Notes: generated by a model not told the origin, from the letters alone. 64,000 bases of DNA from UBA9926 sp038131595 (GCA_038131595.1 JAYPPR010000008.1:744001-808000); one strand, 5' to 3'. Shown: positions 26,720 through 34,793, numbered from the stretch's first letter. Translations and numbers: made by a program.

Positions 26720-26803
26720 TGGTGGAGGGGGGCGGATTCGAACCACCGAAGCTTTCGCGTCAGATTTACAGTCTGATCCCTTTGACCGCTCGGGAACCCC
26801 TCC
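26720..26803 (-). tRNA. tRNA-Tyr (anticodon GTA)
   Basis: Complete 84-base class II tRNA with a long variable arm and encoded CCA. Anticodon loop CTGTAAA gives GTA, tyrosine. Equivalent to tyrU. Confidence 0.97.
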
Positions 26804-27004
26804 ATTTTTGCGGCGCTAAATTCTGCCAGCGGGCCTATTCAATGTCAACGAGCAATATCAATCGATTAGACAAGACTCCCGAGCTACTTTCACACAGCGG
26901 GCTTGCCTTCGATTTCTCAAATTCCTTAGATATTGGGGCTCTTAAGGTTTGGCATTAATGAACGACATTCCCTTTTGCTCATTCTTTCGCCGAAGAAAAG
27001 AAAA

Positions 27005-27080
27005 TGGTGCCGCCACCAAGAATCGAACTCGGGACCTACTGATTACAAATCAGTTGCTCTACCTGCTGAGCTATAGCGGC
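27005..27080 (-). tRNA. tRNA-Thr (anticodon TGT)
   Basis: Complete 76-base cloverleaf with acceptor GCCGCTA/TGGCGGC and encoded CCA. Anticodon loop TTTGTAA gives TGT, threonine. It is the first gene of the tRNA-tuf transcript, equivalent to thrU. Confidence 0.97.
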
Positions 27081-27089
27081 ACGACGCGG

Positions 27090-27118
27090 ATTTTAGGCTA
27101 ACGGCGTCATCGACACAA
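27090..27118 (-). promoter_or_regulatory. Promoter of the Thr-Tyr-Gly-Thr tRNA and tuf transcript
   Basis: On the minus strand TTGTGT (27113-27118) and TAAAAT (27090-27095) are 17 bases apart, followed by the GC-rich discriminator CCGCGTCG. The tRNA-Thr(TGT) 5' end is 9 bases beyond the -10, so transcription starts at or just before the mature end. Confidence 0.7.
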
Positions 27119-27120
27119 TT

Positions 27121-27855
27121 CTAATTTAGATCAAATTTTTCTAGCTTTTCACATGGAATTACTAGTGATTCGCCTGCCCCAATTTTCGCAACCAATCCGT
27201 CAGCGAGTAACGCTTCGAGCAGATCTATCTCAGTGCCAGCCACCCACCACTGCGGCCAACGCTGAACGTCAGGAACAATCGCGATAGAGGACGGCTCGAG
27301 CACCGTTTGATCATCGATCTCGTCACGGACGGAGAGTGCCGTCTGCTTTTCCTTAAAAATCCCCAGGGAAATTGCGCCAGCAAAGGGTCCGCTCGTCATA
27401 ACAAAGCTATCGATACCAATCAGCCGGAGCCGCTTCACGGTGTCATACGCGGCCTCTTTACTGCCGTAGGGCTTGGTCACCAGGCGATAGGTATGCTCGC
27501 CCCTTTGCTTGCCTAGCACCAAAGGCACAGTTAACGCCTTTGAATCATCGCCGGCATTAACCCACTCAAATGGTCCGAGATACTCGCAGCTGGTCGCAGG
27601 CCTAACATCAGGGGTTGGCGTCTGGCCAAACCGATTTGGGCCGTCCGGGCTAGTCCCTTGGTTTGGCTGATCAAAGTAAGGGGTTTCCGAATCAAGCGTT
27701 AAACCCGTGCGATTTACACCCTCTTCAACAGCGCTTTGCCTGCCCGTTACTTCAGCTAACTGATCGGCCTCTTGCGCGTGCCAAGCCTCCACCACGAAGT
27801 AAAGCAAGCCAACGTTGATGACAACCAGCAATGCGATCCAAATCCGTAATTGCAT
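27121..27855 (-). CDS. Membrane-anchored SPOR-like domain protein
   Basis: The 244-residue protein has one N-terminal membrane helix (about residues 5-23, IWIALLVVINVGLLYFVVE), a low-complexity linker, then a segment around residues 115-180 (YRLVTKPYGSKEAAYDTVKRLRLIGIDSFVM / SLGIFKEKQTALSVRDEI) with the pattern of SPOR repeats. SPOR domains bind peptidoglycan stripped of stem peptides, usually at the division site, so a periplasmic, wall-associated role is likely. It starts one base after the birA stop. In Pseudomonas a similar gene lies here but with coaX between it and birA; coaX is absent. The exact substrate is unknown. Confidence 0.7.
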   Translation of the reverse strand: MQLRIWIALLVVINVGLLYFVVEAWHAQEADQLAEVTGRQSAVEEGVNRTGLTLDSETPYFDQPNQGTSPDGPNRFGQTPTPDVRPATSCEYLGPFEWVNAGDDSKALTVPLVLGKQRGEHTYRLVTKPYGSKEAAYDTVKRLRLIGIDSFVMTSGPFAGAISLGIFKEKQTALSVRDEIDDQTVLEPSSIAIVPDVQRWPQWWVAGTEIDLLEALLADGLVAKIGAGESLVIPCEKLEKFDLN

Positions 27856-27856
27856 A

Positions 27857-28852
27857 TTATTCGCTTTCGCCCACGCTAGGCCTCAGACTAACATCACCCA
27901 TAGAAAATTCCTCTAACCCCGATGTTGTTTCGATCAGCAAGTGACCTGCGTGGTTGATCCCCACATTGGTGCCGCTGACCCGATCTTCACCGATCAGTAG
28001 GTCAACTTCTTGGTTTTGGTAGGCATCTACTTCCCGCCACCTCTCAACAATCGGAGACAAGCCTTGTAGGATGAAGCGCTTTGCGGACCGTTCAATGGCG
28101 CGAATAGTGATAAGCGCTATTGTTTCGCGCGAGAGCGTTGATGCTAAGCCAATCCGAGTCGCTTGCTGTCCAATCACATCGACGTGTGGGAAAGAACCAA
28201 CATTGACACCCACGCCGACCACTACCTTGGTGCGATGAGCGGTCACTGGATCTACCTCAATCAAAATTCCGGCGGTTTTCTTACCGCTCAGTAACACGTC
28301 ATTGGGCCACTTAAGACTGATGCCCTCAACTTTTTGAGCCCTAAGCGCCTCAACCATTCCAAATCCAATCGCTAGCGACAATCCACCGAGACTAGCAACC
28401 GAGCAATCAACAACCATCGCCACGCTCAGCGACAGGTTATCGCCATAGGGACTGATCCACTTCCGACCGCTTCGGCCGCGCCCACCCGACTGGAACTCAG
28501 CGATAAAACAAGATGTTCCCGTCAGCGAGCGCTCCAGCGCAATACGATTGGTGGAGTCGACCACACGATCGTAGTGAATCTCTGCGCCGGCCCCCATTTG
28601 GCCGCGGAGCCAAGTTATATCGAGCTCAGTTGGGGGAGTAGTCAGTCTAAGAAGATCGCCCTCGATGTAGTGTCTTAGCCCAAGCGCCTCAACGTATCTC
28701 TCTAACGCAGCAGAGCGCTGGCAAGCGCTACCCGTTAGCAACGCAGAAAACGTTGAGCTTTCGGCAAACGCCGCGAGATCACCGAGCTGATCGAGCGGCG
28801 CTTGTTGCCGCTTCGCTGGCGACTGCTTCGCTGTATTTATCGGTTCCTCCAC
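27857..28852 (-). CDS. birA: Biotin-protein ligase / biotin operon repressor BirA
   Basis: BirA makes biotinyl-AMP and transfers biotin to the acetyl-CoA carboxylase carrier protein; in many bacteria it also represses bio genes. The 331-residue product has the ligase loop GRGRSGRKW (residues 124-132), KWPND (181-185) and the catalytic-lysine region GKKTAGILIEV (190-200). The N-terminal winged helix (about 25-72) is present but divergent, with an extra 20-residue Gln/Lys-rich lead, so its repressor role is uncertain. The GTG start has AAGGA at good spacing. Confidence 0.92.
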   Translation of the reverse strand: MEEPINTAKQSPAKRQQAPLDQLGDLAAFAESSTFSALLTGSACQRSAALERYVEALGLRHYIEGDLLRLTTPPTELDITWLRGQMGAGAEIHYDRVVDSTNRIALERSLTGTSCFIAEFQSGGRGRSGRKWISPYGDNLSLSVAMVVDCSVASLGGLSLAIGFGMVEALRAQKVEGISLKWPNDVLLSGKKTAGILIEVDPVTAHRTKVVVGVGVNVGSFPHVDVIGQQATRIGLASTLSRETIALITIRAIERSAKRFILQGLSPIVERWREVDAYQNQEVDLLIGEDRVSGTNVGINHAGHLLIETTSGLEEFSMGDVSLRPSVGESE

Positions 28853-29002
28853 CGTCTGAATCCTTGTTCAATCCTACTGATCAATGGTTTTAAGCGATCT
28901 TACCGAGACGCGTCTAACCCATTTGGCGAGCCGCTGGCTAGGAAACCCATACGCTAACCTTTGCGGCCTTCACCCTGTTGTCCACATCGCCCTGAGTACT
29001 GA

Positions 29003-29030
29003 TTGTAAATCCACTTCACCTGCGTATAAT
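29003..29030 (+). promoter_or_regulatory. Strong promoter of the tRNA-Ile/tRNA-Ala pair
   Basis: TTGTAA (29003-29008) and a perfect TATAAT (29025-29030) are 16 bases apart. The following ACGCCGCCTCGG is a GC-rich discriminator typical of growth-rate controlled stable RNA promoters. tRNA-Ile begins 31 bases after the -10. The promoter belongs to the tRNA pair itself, with no room for 16S rRNA between. Confidence 0.8.
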
Positions 29031-29061
29031 ACGCCGCCTCGGACATCAGTCTGCATCTCGA

Positions 29062-29138
29062 GGGTCTGTAGCTCAGTTGGTTAGAGCGCATCCCTGATAA
29101 GGATGAGGTCGGTGGTTCAAATCCACCCAGACCCACCA
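29062..29138 (+). tRNA. tRNA-Ile (anticodon GAT)
   Basis: Complete 77-base cloverleaf with acceptor GGGTCTG/CAGACCC, GGTTCAAATCC T-arm and encoded CCA. Anticodon loop CTGATAA gives GAT, isoleucine. This tRNA usually sits in the 16S-23S rRNA spacer; here no rRNA adjoins it. Confidence 0.97.
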
Positions 29139-29202
29139 ATCGAACACTGCGTCCGAATACTTGTCGCGTTTCGCTGGAATCAACCAGAGCAAACTCGATA
29201 AC

Positions 29203-29278
29203 GGGGCCATAGCTCAGCTGGGAGAGCGCCTGCCTTGCACGCAGGAGGTCGGCGGTTCGATCCCGCCTGGCTCCACCA
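29203..29278 (+). tRNA. tRNA-Ala (anticodon TGC)
   Basis: Complete 76-base cloverleaf with encoded CCA. Anticodon loop CTTGCAC gives TGC, alanine. It follows tRNA-Ile by 64 bases, the same order and orientation as in rRNA operon spacers. Confidence 0.97.
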
Positions 29279-29763
29279 CTTCCCCTTTAAACTTAGCAAC
29301 CGCATCAAACTGCGCTGGGACTACTAGTAGCCGGAATCTCTTTATTATCTCGAGCAAACGAACAGCAGTTCGATAACACCCGAGTAACTAGTCGATGACT
29401 AAAATCGCGACTGGCTATGACAAAGCACCCTGATTGATCTGCACAGTAGATGCTTTAACAGCAGCGCCTATGGCGCCCCGTTACACGCGGCTCTCATCAC
29501 GCTCAACAAAATGCACTCAACAAAGTTCGTGGGTATCCCCGCATTGGAACCTTTACCATTAACCTCTTGTAGAGGGATTACTGACTGAATAATCTTTTCA
29601 GGTGTGGGGCCTGTTCCGCTGGATTAGCGCTGCCGGTTCCCCATAGGTGAGAACCTAACTAGACGTTGTCTTTACTGATCGTTAGCTAACGCTACTAGAT
29701 AGCTCCAGTGATCTAAGCTTGCACGCCTACCTATTAATCCAACGGAAAGTGCACGGATTCTTC
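29279..29763. other. Non-coding region after tRNA-Ala, possible rRNA-spacer remnant
   Basis: No gene or rRNA is recognisable in these 485 bases between tRNA-Ala and the end of tyrS. There is a boxA-like word TGCTTTAACA at about 29449-29458 (consensus of rRNA spacer boxA is TGCTCTTTAACA), and short inverted repeats: CTACTAGTAG, GCGCC-TAT-GGCGC (about 29464-29476), CCTCT-TGT-AGAGG, CGTTAGCTAACG. None has a good U-tract. It may be a degraded 16S-23S spacer tail or a structured RNA; both are inference. Confidence 0.4.
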
Positions 29764-31071
29764 CTACCGATCCCCTTTAACAAAGAGATGGTGTTGCTTT
29801 TTCCCTTTTTTTACGAGGTAGTATCTCTCGTGCAAAGCGCCCTCTGAGCCCAAGACCGTTTCATCGTCGGTCGTCTTGAACCCATTAATCGCAATGGCGT
29901 TGGAAGCAATCAGTTTTCTGGCCTGACCTTTGGTCACTTCGCCCTTGGGGGTCACTGCAAGTCCTGAATCAACCAATGCGTCTATTAAGGCGACATCGTC
30001 AGAACCGAGATGAGTCGCGGGTAATCCATCTTGTGCCAACTGCGCAAAATCGTCCTGAGTCAGCGCATCGATGTCGTTGGCGAACAGTGCTCGACTAATC
30101 CGTTTTGCGCTCTCGAATGCAGCGTCGCCGTGAACTAGCTCTGTCACTCGCTCGGCCAACACCCGCTGCGCTTCTCTCTTCTCAGGCGCCTCCTTAAGGG
30201 CGTGCCCCAAGGTTTCAATGTCTGCTGATTCCATGAATGTAAACGTTCGGAGAAATCGAATGACATCCGCATCAGCCACATTGAGCCAAAACTGGTAGAA
30301 CGCGTAGGGGGACGTTTTCTCTGGATCGAGCCAGATCGCGCCTGAAGCACTTTTGCCGAACTTAGTCCCATCCGACTTGGTGATTAGTGGGTAGGTTAAA
30401 GCGTGAGCACCCTCGCCGCCTCTTCGCCTGATGAGGTCGATTCCACTCGTGATATTGCCCCATTGGTCGGACCCACCGATTTGTAACGTGCATTGGTATT
30501 GCTCGTTTAGTACCGCGTAATCATAGGCCTGAAGAATCATGTAGCTAAACTCGGTGTAACTGATGCCCATCGACTCATCTTCTAGGCGCCTGCGCACCGT
30601 TTCTTTTTGGATCATGGCGTTGACGCTGAAGTGTTTGCCGATATCTCTAAGAAAGCTAATCACGTCAATCGGCTCGATCCAATCTGCATTGTCGACCACT
30701 AACGCGGAGCGCTCACCACAATCAAAATCGAGAAATCGGCTCGCCTGATCTCGTATCTTCGCGACGAAGCGTTTGACCTCATCACGCGGTTTTAGCTCAC
30801 GTTCCGAGGACCTCCCTCCAGGATCGCCGATCATGCCGGTGGCACCGCCTACTAACAAAATAGGGCGATGCCCAGCCAACTGGAATCGTCTGAGTGCGAG
30901 CAGTGGCACTAGGTTACCCACATGCAAACTGTCGGCCGTTGGGTCAAATCCGCAATAGAGGCTACGGGGCGCCGATAGGTGCGCTTTGAGCTCTGCTTCA
31001 TTACTGGTTTGAGCGACCAGCCCATGCGCTTTTAGCTCATCAACTAGAGAGTGGTCTGCCGTCTGTGCCAT
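29764..31071 (-). CDS. tyrS: Tyrosyl-tRNA synthetase
   Basis: TyrRS charges tRNA-Tyr. The frame is open to 31338, but homology begins at MAQTADHSLVDELKAHGLVAQ, so the ATG at 31071 is used (435 residues). The class I HIGH-like motif LHVGN is at residues 49-53, the KMSKS-like loop is KFGKS near residue 235, and an S4-type RNA-binding domain occupies the last 75 residues. An upstream TATAAT-like -10 at 31136-31141 has no clear -35. In Pseudomonas tyrS is also next to an rRNA operon and an M23 peptidase gene. Confidence 0.95.
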   Translation of the reverse strand: MAQTADHSLVDELKAHGLVAQTSNEAELKAHLSAPRSLYCGFDPTADSLHVGNLVPLLALRRFQLAGHRPILLVGGATGMIGDPGGRSSERELKPRDEVKRFVAKIRDQASRFLDFDCGERSALVVDNADWIEPIDVISFLRDIGKHFSVNAMIQKETVRRRLEDESMGISYTEFSYMILQAYDYAVLNEQYQCTLQIGGSDQWGNITSGIDLIRRRGGEGAHALTYPLITKSDGTKFGKSASGAIWLDPEKTSPYAFYQFWLNVADADVIRFLRTFTFMESADIETLGHALKEAPEKREAQRVLAERVTELVHGDAAFESAKRISRALFANDIDALTQDDFAQLAQDGLPATHLGSDDVALIDALVDSGLAVTPKGEVTKGQARKLIASNAIAINGFKTTDDETVLGSEGALHERYYLVKKGKKQHHLFVKGDR

Positions 31072-31311
31072 ACAATTGTCCCAAGCGCGCTTGCGAGCGC
31101 CTGCGATAGACACTCTGCCGTTTTGAAGGTCACTCATTATACCGAAACCGTCCCTTGCCAGCCGAAAAAAAGACCTGACACTGCGAAGGGTTGCTACGAA
31201 AGCCCGTCGGCTCTTCTTTTCTTCATTTAGATCTTGCAAACTCCCCGGGCAAATCACCTGATACTTGTTAGTTCGCTTACCAAAGGTCTGCCCGCACTTC
31301 ATTCCCTTAAT

Positions 31312-32649
31312 ATGGTTAACCGCTTTCCAGCTCTTCATGCGCGAACGATTGCAGCCCTGATTGCCCTGGGCCTACTCCTCTATCTCTATTGGCCCGCTAA
31401 CGATGGAATAGAGCGTTCTGCCAGTTCGACGATTCCTTTAGAGCTGCCGGTTTCTGGGAACAATCAACCTGAGCAGACTGGAAAGAGCGGTGAAGCGGAA
31501 AACAAGGCTCCAGCGTTGACCTGGCAAGAGGAGTCGATCAAGCCAGGCGATAACTTGTCGAATATCTTTCAGCGCATGGGGATTCCAGCCTCTGCGCTAT
31601 TGCAAGTAACAAAAGCGGCGAACGATAGCGACTTAAAGCGTATCGCGCCTGGGGAAACCCTCGAATTTGCTTTTAATGAATCCGGTCAATTTTCTGGCCT
31701 GAGACTGAAACGGGATGCGTTAAGGACGACAGAAATTCTTCTCAATGACGAGGGACAATTCACGGCGTCCACCATTCAAACTCCCACAACGACAAGACCG
31801 ATCGTCAAGATGGGCCAGATCACAACCAAGCAATCCTCCCTGTATTTGGCCGGGCAATCGATCCAGATGAGCGACAAACTCATTATGGAATTAGCAAGCC
31901 TCTTTCAATGGGATATCAGTTTTGCACTGGATTTACGCCAAGGGGACCAGTTCTTCGTGATTTACGAGGGCATCTACACAGAGGACACACTGATCCAAGA
32001 AGGCGATATTCTTGCCGCACATTTTTCAAACATGGGTCAGCAGTACGAGGCCTATCGCTACACAGATCCTAGTGGCAAGGTCGGCTACTTCGGTGCTGAT
32101 GGCATTAGTCTCAGAAAAGCATTTATCCGAGATCCAGTGCACTTTTCTCATGTGAGTTCCCGATTCAATCTCAATCGAATGCATCCTATTCATAAGCGGA
32201 AAATGCCCCATCGAGGCATTGACTATGCTGCTGCGCGAGGCACGCCAGTCCAAGCGGCAGGGGACGGGAAAGTTATCTCTGCGACGCGTAACGAAGCGTC
32301 TGGAAAGTTCATTGTCTTGCAGCATGGCGAACGCTACACAACGAAGTATTTGCACCTTTCAAACTTCGCAAAAAACATTAAACGTGGTGCGACCGTCAAA
32401 CAAGGACAGGTGATCGGTTTCGTAGGGTCTACGGGCTGGGCCACCGGCCCCCATCTTCATTACGAGTTTCTCGTAGCGGGCACTCATCAAAACCCGAGGA
32501 CGGTTAAATTGCCCGACGCCGCCCCAGTCGCCCCCATTTACCGCGACGACTTCCAGTCGCACATCGCTAAGCTACAAAGCCAATTGCAGTTCCACATTGC
32601 CAACAATCAAGCGCCACAACCAAGGGAAGGGGCTACCCAATCCATTTAA
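31312..32649 (+). CDS. M23 family murein endopeptidase, MepM-like
   Basis: The 445-residue protein has an N-terminal membrane anchor (residues 12-28), a LysM/OapA-like region with SIKPGDNLSNIFQRMGIPAS around residue 75, and a C-terminal zinc peptidase. The metal ligands are visible in HRGIDY (H-x3-D) and GPHLHYEF (H-x-H). Such enzymes cut D,D-cross-links so the wall can expand. The ATG before VNRFPALHAR is chosen because it precedes the anchor; an upstream TTG would add 26 unlikely residues and there is no clear ribosome binding site. It is divergent from tyrS, the Pseudomonas arrangement. Confidence 0.88.
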   Translation: MVNRFPALHARTIAALIALGLLLYLYWPANDGIERSASSTIPLELPVSGNNQPEQTGKSGEAENKAPALTWQEESIKPGDNLSNIFQRMGIPASALLQVTKAANDSDLKRIAPGETLEFAFNESGQFSGLRLKRDALRTTEILLNDEGQFTASTIQTPTTTRPIVKMGQITTKQSSLYLAGQSIQMSDKLIMELASLFQWDISFALDLRQGDQFFVIYEGIYTEDTLIQEGDILAAHFSNMGQQYEAYRYTDPSGKVGYFGADGISLRKAFIRDPVHFSHVSSRFNLNRMHPIHKRKMPHRGIDYAAARGTPVQAAGDGKVISATRNEASGKFIVLQHGERYTTKYLHLSNFAKNIKRGATVKQGQVIGFVGSTGWATGPHLHYEFLVAGTHQNPRTVKLPDAAPVAPIYRDDFQSHIAKLQSQLQFHIANNQAPQPREGATQSI

Positions 32650-32663
32650 TGGCTTAAGTCCCG

Positions 32664-33017
32664 TTAGGCGATAGAAAAGGAGTTGCCGCAACCACACGTC
32701 ACGCTGGCATTTGGATTGTTCACAACAAACCGTGATCCTTGCAAGTCTTCCTTGAAATCGACTTCCGCGCCGCTCAGGTACTGAAAACTAAGCGGATCGA
32801 TGAGTAGTGTCACACCTTGGTTTTCAATCAGCGTGTCGTCCTCTTCGACATCTTCATCAAAGGTAAATCCGTACTCAAATCCGGAGCAGCCGCCGCCTGT
32901 CACAAACACTCTCAATCGAAGATCCGGGTTAGCTTCTTCCTCAATAAGACGGCTCGCTTTTCGTGCGGCGGCATCGGAAAAGGCCAGGGACAATGTGGGT
33001 TGAAGGGTTTCGCTCAT
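32664..33017 (-). CDS. erpA: Iron-sulfur cluster insertion protein ErpA
   Basis: ErpA is an A-type carrier that delivers Fe-S clusters, for example to isoprenoid-synthesis enzymes. The 117-residue product has the three ligand cysteines at 44 (TGGGCSGFEYGF), 108 and 110 (VTCGCGNSFSI). The ATG MSETLQPTL is preferred over a TTG two codons upstream because AGAGAG is well spaced. It is convergent with the peptidase gene, only 14 bases apart. anmK, which lies between these genes in Pseudomonas, is absent. Confidence 0.94.
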   Translation of the reverse strand: MSETLQPTLSLAFSDAAARKASRLIEEEANPDLRLRVFVTGGGCSGFEYGFTFDEDVEEDDTLIENQGVTLLIDPLSFQYLSGAEVDFKEDLQGSRFVVNNPNASVTCGCGNSFSIA

Positions 33018-33108
33018 TGCCAATCTCTCTTGTCGCTATTTTCTCTGCGGATTTGCCTGCGTTCAGGCTTACGTGCAACGTTTCTATCTACTATTTCGCT
33101 AATGTTTG

Positions 33109-33137
33109 GAGCTCTTTCAAAGAGCTCAAGGTTTTTT
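33109..33137 (+). terminator. Plus-strand terminator-like hairpin upstream of erpA
   Basis: GAGCTCTTT and AAAGAGCTC form a perfect 9-bp stem around one base, followed by AAGG and then six T on the plus strand. Nothing on the minus strand resembles a U-tract. The nearest plus-strand gene is the M23 peptidase, with erpA antisense in between. The hairpin may end peptidase read-through, but the 1-nt loop and 4-base offset make it imperfect. Confidence 0.4.
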
Positions 33138-33141
33138 CACC

Positions 33142-33203
33142 AAGGCTCAGGGCTGTTTTATACCTAAGGCTCAGGGCTGTTTTATACCTAAGGCTCAGGG
33201 CTG
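33142..33203. repeat. 24-bp tandem repeat, 2.6 copies
   Basis: The unit AAGGCTCAGGGCTGTTTTATACCT (split: AAGGCTCAGGGCTG + TTTTATACCT) occurs twice exactly and a third time for its first 14 bases. It lies upstream of erpA. No spacers separate the copies, so it is not CRISPR. It may be a protein-binding array or simple duplication. Confidence 0.85.
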
Positions 33204-33378
33204 CCTATTTCTAGGCCTTTAACGATTCTTCTACTCTTGTCGTTTGCTCAACCTTTGATACATCTAGCACCACTTACGGTCATCGACCAATTACAGCTTT
33301 CACTCCTTTGAACGAAATCGCAGGCCTGTCAATTTAGCGAGCCAAGCCGGCCTGCACGCATCCGCTGCTCTCCAAGAC

Positions 33379-33846
33379 TTAGGTTGATTTAATGCTTGTC
33401 ACCGTAGCCGCTCTCTGCGCCATCCGAACCTCCGCTTGTTCAACCACCATCGCGGACTCGAGCTGACGAATGCTCCCCGTGAATTGACCGCCTTTCGCCA
33501 TCTCCATCGAGGAATAATAGATATTTCCATTCACCCTAGCAGAAGCAAGGAGAGAGATATGCGCACTAGCGTAGACATCACCCTCTACTTGGCCACTGAC
33601 CATGACCGTAGGAACCTTGATATCTCCCAACACCTGGCCACTGGGGCCGATTTGAACTTTCGACTGCAAGTCTCTGCCAATCAGATCTCCCCGAACCACA
33701 CCATTAACGATCAACTCTCCAGAAAACAGGAGCCGACCTTCGATTTCGAGATTTTCTGCTACAAGAGAAACTCGCGTTCCCTTTAAATCTGGTCTCTTCA
33801 CGTCTATCCACCAACCCTGCCACGGGTTATCAGTCACTGATTTCAA
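33379..33846 (-). CDS. Bactofilin (polymer-forming cytoskeletal protein)
   Basis: Bactofilins form filaments that scaffold cell-wall enzymes. The 155-residue protein has the right-handed beta-helix core at about residues 25-125 with regular glycine/valine turns (LEIEGRLLFSGELIVNGVVRG, GPSGQVLGDIKVPTVMVSGQ). Many bactofilins act with M23 endopeptidases; one lies two genes away (31312-32649). The start is uncertain: TTG at 33846 or GTG three codons later, since no ATG precedes the core. Confidence 0.88.
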   Translation of the reverse strand: MKSVTDNPWQGWWIDVKRPDLKGTRVSLVAENLEIEGRLLFSGELIVNGVVRGDLIGRDLQSKVQIGPSGQVLGDIKVPTVMVSGQVEGDVYASAHISLLASARVNGNIYYSSMEMAKGGQFTGSIRQLESAMVVEQAEVRMAQRAATVTSIKST

Positions 33847-33952
33847 TCATGCTTTTCGAGTTTCACCCGAGTCACGATCGTTTTTCACAAAAGACACACC
33901 GTCTGCCTTCACCTTATCGTAGCCGTTTTTACTCCCTACTACGATCAGCTGG

Positions 33953-34654
33953 TCAAGCCCCCAAAGAAGTAAACGCCTGATTGGCCACTACCTTCCCATC
34001 GATTTCAACACTAATTGTCGCCGACCGAACCGCAACCCCTGGCGGCAGCGGCGCGTTGCCCTCAAACCGCTTGAAGTAAAGAAACTCAAAAGGCACCTCG
34101 TCCACCACTTCCTCGAGACCGCTTAGCAAATCAACACCCTGTTCGGCGTACTCATACGTTAATCGCATAACGCCTTTTGTTGATCGCTTTTGAACCGATG
34201 ATTGCGTGATGAGAGCCCAAAATTGCCACTCACCATTGGGTCCCTGAATCATTTCGGCAGACTCTACCACGACTTCGGAGCCCGCCTCCGACGTGCTCAG
34301 CAAGTTCTCGTAATATAGCTGCTGATCCTCGAGCACTTGAATGGTCGCTCGATATTCCGTTAGCTGCGGCGCGAGCACCTCGAGCCGTTCTCTTAGCGTT
34401 GTCCTCTGCAGCTCAGACGCGACCAAGGCTTGCTGCGTTCTCTCGAGGGTATTCGACAAATGTTCGACCTCAACATTTAACGTTTCGATTCTGGAGGCCA
34501 TGTCGATTCCTGCCTGATTAGCTCGATTAATCCCTGCTTCGAAACCCACCCAACATAAACAGGCGAACAGCAGCAATGCCGCAGTCATTGCGAGCCAACG
34601 ATTAATCGGTCTTCTGTGTGTGACTACCGTTTTCTTTTCAAACCATGCCCGCAC
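33953..34654 (-). CDS. Single-pass membrane protein with coiled coil, DUF6776-like
   Basis: The 233-residue product has a basic N-terminus, one membrane helix (about residues 20-42, LAMTAALLLFACLCWVGFEAG), a coiled coil at about 50-120 (IETLNVEVEHLSNTLERTQQ and following), and a compact C-terminal beta domain. Similar genes lie beside bactofilin in Pseudomonas-type genomes, so a role linked to bactofilin or the envelope is possible. The GTG start has AAAGGA at good spacing. I do not recognise a specific function. Confidence 0.6.
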   Translation of the reverse strand: MRAWFEKKTVVTHRRPINRWLAMTAALLLFACLCWVGFEAGINRANQAGIDMASRIETLNVEVEHLSNTLERTQQALVASELQRTTLRERLEVLAPQLTEYRATIQVLEDQQLYYENLLSTSEAGSEVVVESAEMIQGPNGEWQFWALITQSSVQKRSTKGVMRLTYEYAEQGVDLLSGLEEVVDEVPFEFLYFKRFEGNAPLPPGVAVRSATISVEIDGKVVANQAFTSLGA

Positions 34655-34730
34655 AGTGATTTCCTTTCGCCCGCTGGTTGCACGCGAGCATGATTACCCG
34701 CTTGAAACAGTGCGAGACCTCGATTGTTCT

Positions 34731-34755
34731 CCCGCCGCGTTCACCGGCGGGTTTT
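34731..34755 (+). terminator. GC-rich hairpin with T4 upstream of the CLC gene
   Basis: CCCGCCG and CGGCGGG form a 7-bp stem with a 7-base loop, followed by TTTTAAG on the plus strand, ending 39 bases before the ATG at 34794. It could be an attenuator in the CLC leader. There is no plus-strand gene just upstream for it to end. TTGAAA at 34702-34707 is a possible -35 of a leader promoter. Confidence 0.45.
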
Positions 34756-34793
34756 AAGTTAGACTGGAACGAACTTTTTGCTAGCCTTCGCAT

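Larger units (their letters stand above)
33018..33378. other. erpA-bactofilin spacer with hairpin and tandem repeats
   Basis: No gene is seen in these 361 bases. The stretch holds a perfect 9-bp hairpin with a T-run on the plus strand (33109-33137) and a 24-bp tandem repeat (33142-33203), both listed separately. The rest (33204-33378) shows nothing recognisable. The erpA promoter should lie here but no good -35/-10 pair was found; the repeat unit contains TATAAA on the erpA strand. Confidence 0.6.

Noticed and set aside
29062..29278. tRNA-Ile/Ala as sign of a collapsed rRNA operon in the assembly
   Set aside because: A collapse would have to remove 16S and 23S/5S separately and leave a perfect promoter at the right distance; still worth a read check, but a real arrangement is more likely.
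31072..31338. N-terminal extension of TyrS by 89 residues
   Set aside because: Family similarity begins at the ATG at 31071 and the extension overlaps the start of the divergent peptidase gene.
33142..33203. Possible CRISPR array
   Set aside because: The 24-bp copies are directly adjacent with no spacers, only 2.6 copies, and no cas genes are present.
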